Assembly: GCA_003049465.1 (NCBI GenBank)
Contig: PYSS01000078.1
Location: 62,001-126,000 of the forward strand
Length of the DNA: 64,000 bases
Source of the DNA: Magnaporthiopsis rhizophila
Lineage: Eukaryota > Ascomycota > Sordariomycetes > Magnaporthales > Magnaporthaceae
Direction of reading: 5' to 3'
Position 1 is the stretch's first letter, and every line of letters starts with the position of its first letter. The translations under genes and the position numbers were made by a program. The notes under the pieces are model-generated. The model was not told the DNA's origin. It saw nothing but the letters and a program-made list of their open reading frames with translations, and did no database searches. Below, in pieces: positions 59,001 through 64,000 of this stretch.

Positions 59001-62000
59001 TTAAGGCAGCAAATATTTTAACAATATTTATAAACGCAAAAAAAACAGAATTTATATGCTTAGCATTTTATTATTAACAGGTTGGAAAAATTATAACCCT
59101 AAATAAACCTTTTGAACAATTTAACCAAAAAAAATTAGTAATTTGCTGGTTAACAATATAATTAAGCCGATTAAATAATACCAGGTTAATAAATCGGCAA
59201 AAATTTTTGGAATATGTATAATTAAAAAAATTAAAAAAATAAATACAAATTTTTACAAAAAATTAAAATTTGTGGTGCAAAAATACAGCAATTGAAAAAA
59301 ATTAATATTATTTATTTAATTTCCGATAATTATATAATGCAATTAATGCCTGATTTTTGCGCTTATATTAATTTTTATAGCTATAAAAAACCAGCTGGTA
59401 ATTCGAAATATTAGCTAAATATATACCTAGGCTAAAATTGAGCTGTAAAAAACTATTTATTTATATTTTTCTATAAAATTATAATAGTAATATCTTTTTG
59501 GAACCATATTGGAACCATATTTTGTTTAATTTAACCGTTTTACGGATTGGTTAAAACCGGATTGTATTGGTTTATAACATATTAAAAGCATTATAAAAAG
59601 CGATTGGATTATTTTATTTCCGATTATAATTTTTGCTTATTTGTTTTAAAAATTGGCAAAAGTTTTGGAATTATTGGTATATAAATCGATAATATGCTAA
59701 ATTTAAGTAGCAAAAAGTTTATAAAAAAGGAAAAAGTTGCTTTTCAAAAGGCAGGTTTTAAGGCCAAACCGAGGTTTATTTTAGGCCTTAGCAATAAAGG
59801 TTATTTTAATAGCTGCAAAATTGCGATCGGTGAAACAATTATTTATATATAACAAAAGGGATAAGCAGATCGGTTTAAGTTTGTGTTTTATAAAAATAAT
59901 AATACTTAGCAATAATATATTATTTAATACGCATAAAAAGTATATATCAGTTTAATATGCCAATCGGAAACTGCTTTCGATTATTCTGTGGCGATATAAA
60001 CCAAAAAATTCCAGGATACGGATATTAAAAAATTTAACAAATATATTTATTAGTAAATTAATAATACAAATAAAAGCCTGAATTATGTTTAATTCGATTT
60101 GTTAAAAGCAAAATTATTTATATTTATAAACGGATTTTTTGCTAATAATAAGGATTTTAGTTTATAAATCAGTTTTGTGGTTATTTTTGGAGTTAAAACC
60201 AGTATAAAGCAGGAAAATAATTTCCAAATTACCGGAAATATATTATATTAAAGCTTTATTAAATGCACAAAGGGTAATATAAAGCATTTTTGCCAGTAAA
60301 ATTTATAATATGGTTAGCGGATTTAATACGGGTTATATTTTTAAAATAATATTTTTAACGATTAATAAAAAACTGAACCTGTTTTTTGCAAATTGGTAAT
60401 TTATATTAACAATTTTTTGTTATATTAATATTTTGTTCAATTTGGGATAATAATAGAAAAACGCTTTATAATAAATATTATGGTTTTCCGTAAATTTTAT
60501 AAGGGTCGGGAAATTAATAAGATTCGACAGATTGCAAAAGCAGATAATCCTGCAGATATTATAACCAAAAATTAGCTAAATAGGGCCTTGGAGGACTCCG
60601 TTAGCTTTAATATAATAATAATTAGGGTCAAAAAATAAGTAAAACAAAATTAGAAATAAAAAAGAGCCAGGGGTTATAATAAATCGATTTTTCTCTTTTA
60701 TAATAAAAATAGCAAACCCTAAAAATATAGCATAATAGAATATAAAATTATACTTTCCATTATTAATAAAAACAGCAAATAATATAGCGCAGAAAAATAA
60801 TATTGCGATTTTTTAAATATACATTTCTAAATTTCCCTTTATTTTTTTTCTTTTTTTTATTATGCACCTTTATCAGGGCCACAGCATTTTATATTTTTAA
60901 AGCGGCTGCTCGGTTTGTAGCATTATATTCCGTTTATGTTATTATAAAAAAATCACTGTTTGCTTTGGCAAATAAATTATTTTTACCCTTATCCTTCTCG
61001 ATAAGGATTAGCATTATTTTACAAATAATTTTTTATTTATTAAATTTTTGTAATTAAATAATTTTTATTAGTAAAATATATTCCAATTATTTAACCCAAA
61101 AACTAAATTTACAGCCTTTTTGCAAATTTTTTCGCCTTAATATTATATTGCGAGAAATTTAAGGACCGGATACAAAACCAAAAAAGGATTAAAAATAATT
61201 ATTAGCTTAATTTTACAGTTAAATTTTTAAAAATCAGAAAATTTATATAAATTTATATATATGGCCTAAAATATATAACTAATATTACTTTTTGTTCGGG
61301 ATTTGATTCCGGCAATTATTTTTTTTATTAAGCTTCGATATTTTACCGGCCAAAATTAATTTAAAATATTCCAAATATAAAACCAATTTTAAATCCTCCT
61401 TTTTACCGTGCCCGTTAAAACCTAAAATCGGCGGTTTAATATTTTTGCTGCTAATAATAGGATAATCGGAAATTTTAAAAATAATTTTGCCTTTATTTTT
61501 CTTTTTTTAAGGGTTTTGGGCTCGGGATAATTTTTGGATTGTTAAATGGTAAAATAATAATTTTAACCGGCTTTTGTAAAAGCTATAATTGCACCTGAGC
61601 AAATTTTAATTATTTGGAAAGCATAAGATAAGCTATAACCTATTTATATTATTCGGTAAAAGGTTTATTTTAAAACTAAAAAATTAAAAATTTAGCAAAC
61701 TCCTTTTTTTTATTGCTATTTTTTTGCGCAATAAAATTATTCTTAAGCTAATTAATAAGCTTGGTTTGCCCATCCATCAGATTGCTATAATTTAATTGGC
61801 ATTAAAAAGCTGCTCCTAATAAAATATTAATTATTTGCCAAAAAATAATCCTTTTTTGTTTAATGCGGAATTTTTTATCCTTTTTTTAATAATTGCCTGA
61901 AAATTTAAATATAAATCCCAAAAAAGTGTCCGTGGCTTTAATTGTTTATAATATTGTTATAATAAAATTTGTAATATTATCGGGATTGATTAGAGAAAGA

Positions 62001-62976
62001 TTAACAATTTCGGAAAGGCTAGCTGCAGGATTATATTTAAAATTTTCGGTTAGGATAGGATCGGGATTTGGAGCCGAAACAAAAAATAGCTTATTTAAAG
62101 CCTAAACAGGCTTGGCTTTTTTAAAACAAGATATTAATATACTAACAGTATTAGCACCGGTTTGGGAATTATTTAATTAAGCCGGAAATATTAATATAGC
62201 CAAATTTTGCAAAAAACCAGTTTATTTTTTAATTTAACCGTTATAAGTAATAATTTTAAATTTGTTACTGTTTGATAAATTATTAATCGGGCCCAAATTT
62301 TAAAAACGATAATTTTTGTGCAATTATATGTAATTCGATAATTCTTTTTTTCACCAGCCATTTTGGTTGCAAAAATAAAAAAAGGGCAAAAAAAGAGAAA
62401 AAAAAGGGAAAAAAATTGATAATTAATAAAATAACGATTGATTAATCGGGATCCTAAACAATAAAATGCATATAAATAGGGCACAAAAAAAACAGGTTAT
62501 AATTTACCGGTGCAGGTTGACCGGATTACAAACGGGACGAACGAAATACCTTTATATAAGCGCAAACCCTACCCTTAAAATCACAAAAGCAATTATTAAT
62601 ATTATTTTTTATTAAAATAATTTGCTAAATAGCCTTCCATTGCGCAAAAATCCGTATTTGCACCACTCCTTTCCTATTATTTTTTGGTTTAATAGTTTAA
62701 TATTCCTAAAGCACAGAAATGCCTTTTTAAAGCGCTTATTTTCCTTTTGCTTTAATTACCGGCCTATTAAGGGCGTTTTTTTTTTTTTAAATAAACGTTC
62801 CGGATCACCAAATCCGCCTATTTCCTTTGTCAAAAAACCGGATTACCGGATTTGGCATTTTTTTTGTAAAAATCCCTTTGTTAGGGCCTCCGGAAATCCT
62901 TACAATCTCCGGGATAAACCTATTATATCGTGGGAATAAAATACCGGGATACCCGCGCACAAAAAAAAATTGCCGG
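56037..62976 (+). pseudogene. Second, partial Copia body of the D compound (gag part to pol)
   Basis: Begins at text equal to about 48877 of the first body (TTATTTTCCAAACCAGGGATTAGTC, here split: CCAAACCAGGG then ATTAGTC). The pol order is the same: integrase at about 57880-58650, reverse transcriptase at about 59550-59880 (IKPLYGLVEAG-region text), RNase H at about 60170-60440. It is more RIP-degraded than the first body and has an independent mutation pattern. Confidence 0.75.
60750..62361 (-). pseudogene. Antisense accessory frame of the second D body
   Basis: ATG at 62361 (MAGEKKNYRITYNCTKIIVF) and continuing with stops toward 60800. A fourth copy of the antisense frame. The plus frames 61893-62105 and 60803-61057 are its shadows. 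Confidence 0.5.
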
Positions 62977-63275
62977 TATCGGAATAAATATTCTGTGCGC
63001 GTGCAATCCGGAAAAGGAGGACGGAATAAAGAAACCTTTTGGGCCCCTTTGAATCCCGCACAGGCCAATCGGCCTGTGCAGTTAAAACAGCGGATCACCC
63101 TTTGGGCGATCGCCTCCGCGCAGATAAAAAGGCAGTCTTTTGCCCTTTTTTAGGCAAATAAATTCCTTCCTCTTTATGCATAATAATAGAACTTCCCCAA
63201 ATTATATAAATTGTTATTCACCCCTTTTGGAGATTTCCGAGCCAACTGAACAGAAGAAACCCTCTCCTGCCAACA
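62977..63275 (+). repeat. Last (3') LTR of Copia D (299 bp)
   Basis: TATCGGAATAAATATTC...CTCTCCTGCCAACA, preceded by the purine-rich AAAAAAAAATTGCCGG and followed by the ATGCC duplication (63276-63280). Confidence 0.93.
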
Positions 63276-63280
63276 ATGCC

Positions 63281-64000
63281 TTTATTTGGGCCGATAATTT
63301 TGCAAGGAAAATTATAATTTTAAAAATTTTATTTTTATTTTAATAATTTATTATTAAAGGTTTTGCTGCTTCCCTAATCGCCAGATTTTAAGTATTATTT
63401 GTATCGGTTAATAATAAATCCAGTTTTTTTAAACTTTTCAAATTTAACCTGCCAGGGATAATAATTTTGCAATTTATTAAAAACCTGATAAATATTTTCG
63501 AGGCTTTTGTATTTAACCGTCCCATATATATAAAATTCAAACCGTTAAAATTTTCGAAAAAAGCTGGAAAAAAAAATTGCTGTATTATTAGCAATTTTTA
63601 AGCATAAATTTAGTAATTCAAATATTAATTTGATTATTGGAAATAATTTGAAACAAATTTTTTAAAGTATAATCCTTTTGTTAAAAAAGGTTTTTATTAT
63701 AAAAATTTATAAAAGTTTGGGGAAAACCTAATCTTTTAAATAATTTTGTAATATTTTTTAAGGATAAATTTTTTTTAATCGGAATTTTTTATGGAACCAT
63801 TTTTTTATATTTTAAATATTTTATCGGTGGTGCTTATCTGATCGTTAAAACTTTATCGGAATAATCGTAACTATTATTTTAATAAATAAATAAACAAATT
63901 TATTTTGGGGTAATTTTTTGATCCAAAAACCCTCGAAAATTTAAAAACTAATATTTTAATCCATTTCGGGGATTATACAATATCCTTTTCTAAATTTGTG
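63281..64000 (-). pseudogene. Copia copy B, 5' part (gag start and leader)
   Basis: Minus-strand open piece 63388-63594 reads FENFNGLNFIYMGRLNTKAS, KIFIRFLINCKIIIPGRLNL, then KSLKKLDLLLTDTNNT, matching copies A and D at 48340-48560. The element continues beyond the window. Confidence 0.7.

Larger units (their letters stand above)
47402..63275 (+). mobile_element. Copia copy D compound, plus strand, 15.9 kb with three LTRs
   Basis: LTRs at 47402-47700, 55741-56036 and 62977-63275, all in the same orientation, between ATGCC duplications. Between the first and second LTR is one full body (8040 bp). Between the second and third is a body lacking its first about 1.2 kb (6940 bp, beginning where the first body is at about 48877). 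Neither body has the MULE insert. Explained best by a second Copia inserted into the first, then recombination that removed one LTR and the duplicate 5' body. Confidence 0.88.
36562..64000 (-). mobile_element. Copia copy B, minus strand, with MULE insert; split by copy D and running off the window
   Basis: The 3' LTR is 36562-36860. The body runs 36861-47401, is interrupted at the ATGCC site by copy D (47402-63275), and resumes at 63281. Compared with copy A, about 220 bp of body plus the 5' LTR should lie beyond 64000. It carries the MULE at the same codon as copy A. The target duplication cannot be checked because the right end is outside the window; the left flank is an (AT)n run (36551-36561). 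Confidence 0.87.

Noticed and set aside
1..64000. A new host defence or biosynthetic system
   Set aside because: Apart from one Nudix gene all recognisable coding DNA is retrotransposon, LINE or DNA transposon; nothing supports a gene cluster.

Overview
The window looks like chromosomal DNA of a filamentous ascomycete (Pezizomycotina; the species cannot be told). Two things point there: a GC-rich end carrying an intron-containing host gene, and about 59 kb of very AT-rich, retrotransposon-packed DNA whose copies differ mainly by C-to-T and G-to-A changes, with TpA enriched and pol frames full of TAA/TAG stops. That is the signature of repeat-induced point mutation (RIP). No bacterial-type operon, rRNA, tRNA or CRISPR array was seen. 

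Layout. (1) 1-4,800 is GC-rich to intermediate: a DUF4743/Nudix gene on the minus strand (19-1117), a scaffold gap inside a G-rich minisatellite (1787-1881), the 3' piece of a Tad-like LINE with an RNase H domain (2603-3376, minus), and unassigned remnants. (2) 4,612-13,140 holds an element with long inverted arms that frames a Copia-type integrase fragment (12353-12790). Its left arm was split by Gypsy copy 1 (4834-12111, plus, target duplication CAGGG). Its right arm was hit by Gypsy copy 3 at 13141. (3) 13,141-36,561 is Gypsy copy 3 in pieces, interrupted by Gypsy copy 2 (14907-22175, minus, duplication CCGTT) and Copia copy A (22550-34579, minus, duplication GCTAG/GCTAA). (4) 36,562-64,000 is Copia copy B (minus, running off the window), itself interrupted by Copia copy D (47402-63275, plus, duplication ATGCC). 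D contains an internal third LTR and a repeated partial body, best explained by a further Copia insertion followed by recombination. 

The elements act as a layered record of insertions, which five-base target duplications allow to be ordered. The most unusual structures are: a 3.4-kb Mutator-like DNA transposon at the same site in two Copia copies (A and B), so it has probably moved as a passenger of the retrotransposon; antisense accessory reading frames near the 3' ends of both the Gypsy and the Copia families; and the inverted-arm element with its lightly mutated integrase fragment. Apart from the Nudix gene, essentially every coding segment is a decayed mobile-element gene. Family assignments rest on motifs read by eye, not on database searches.
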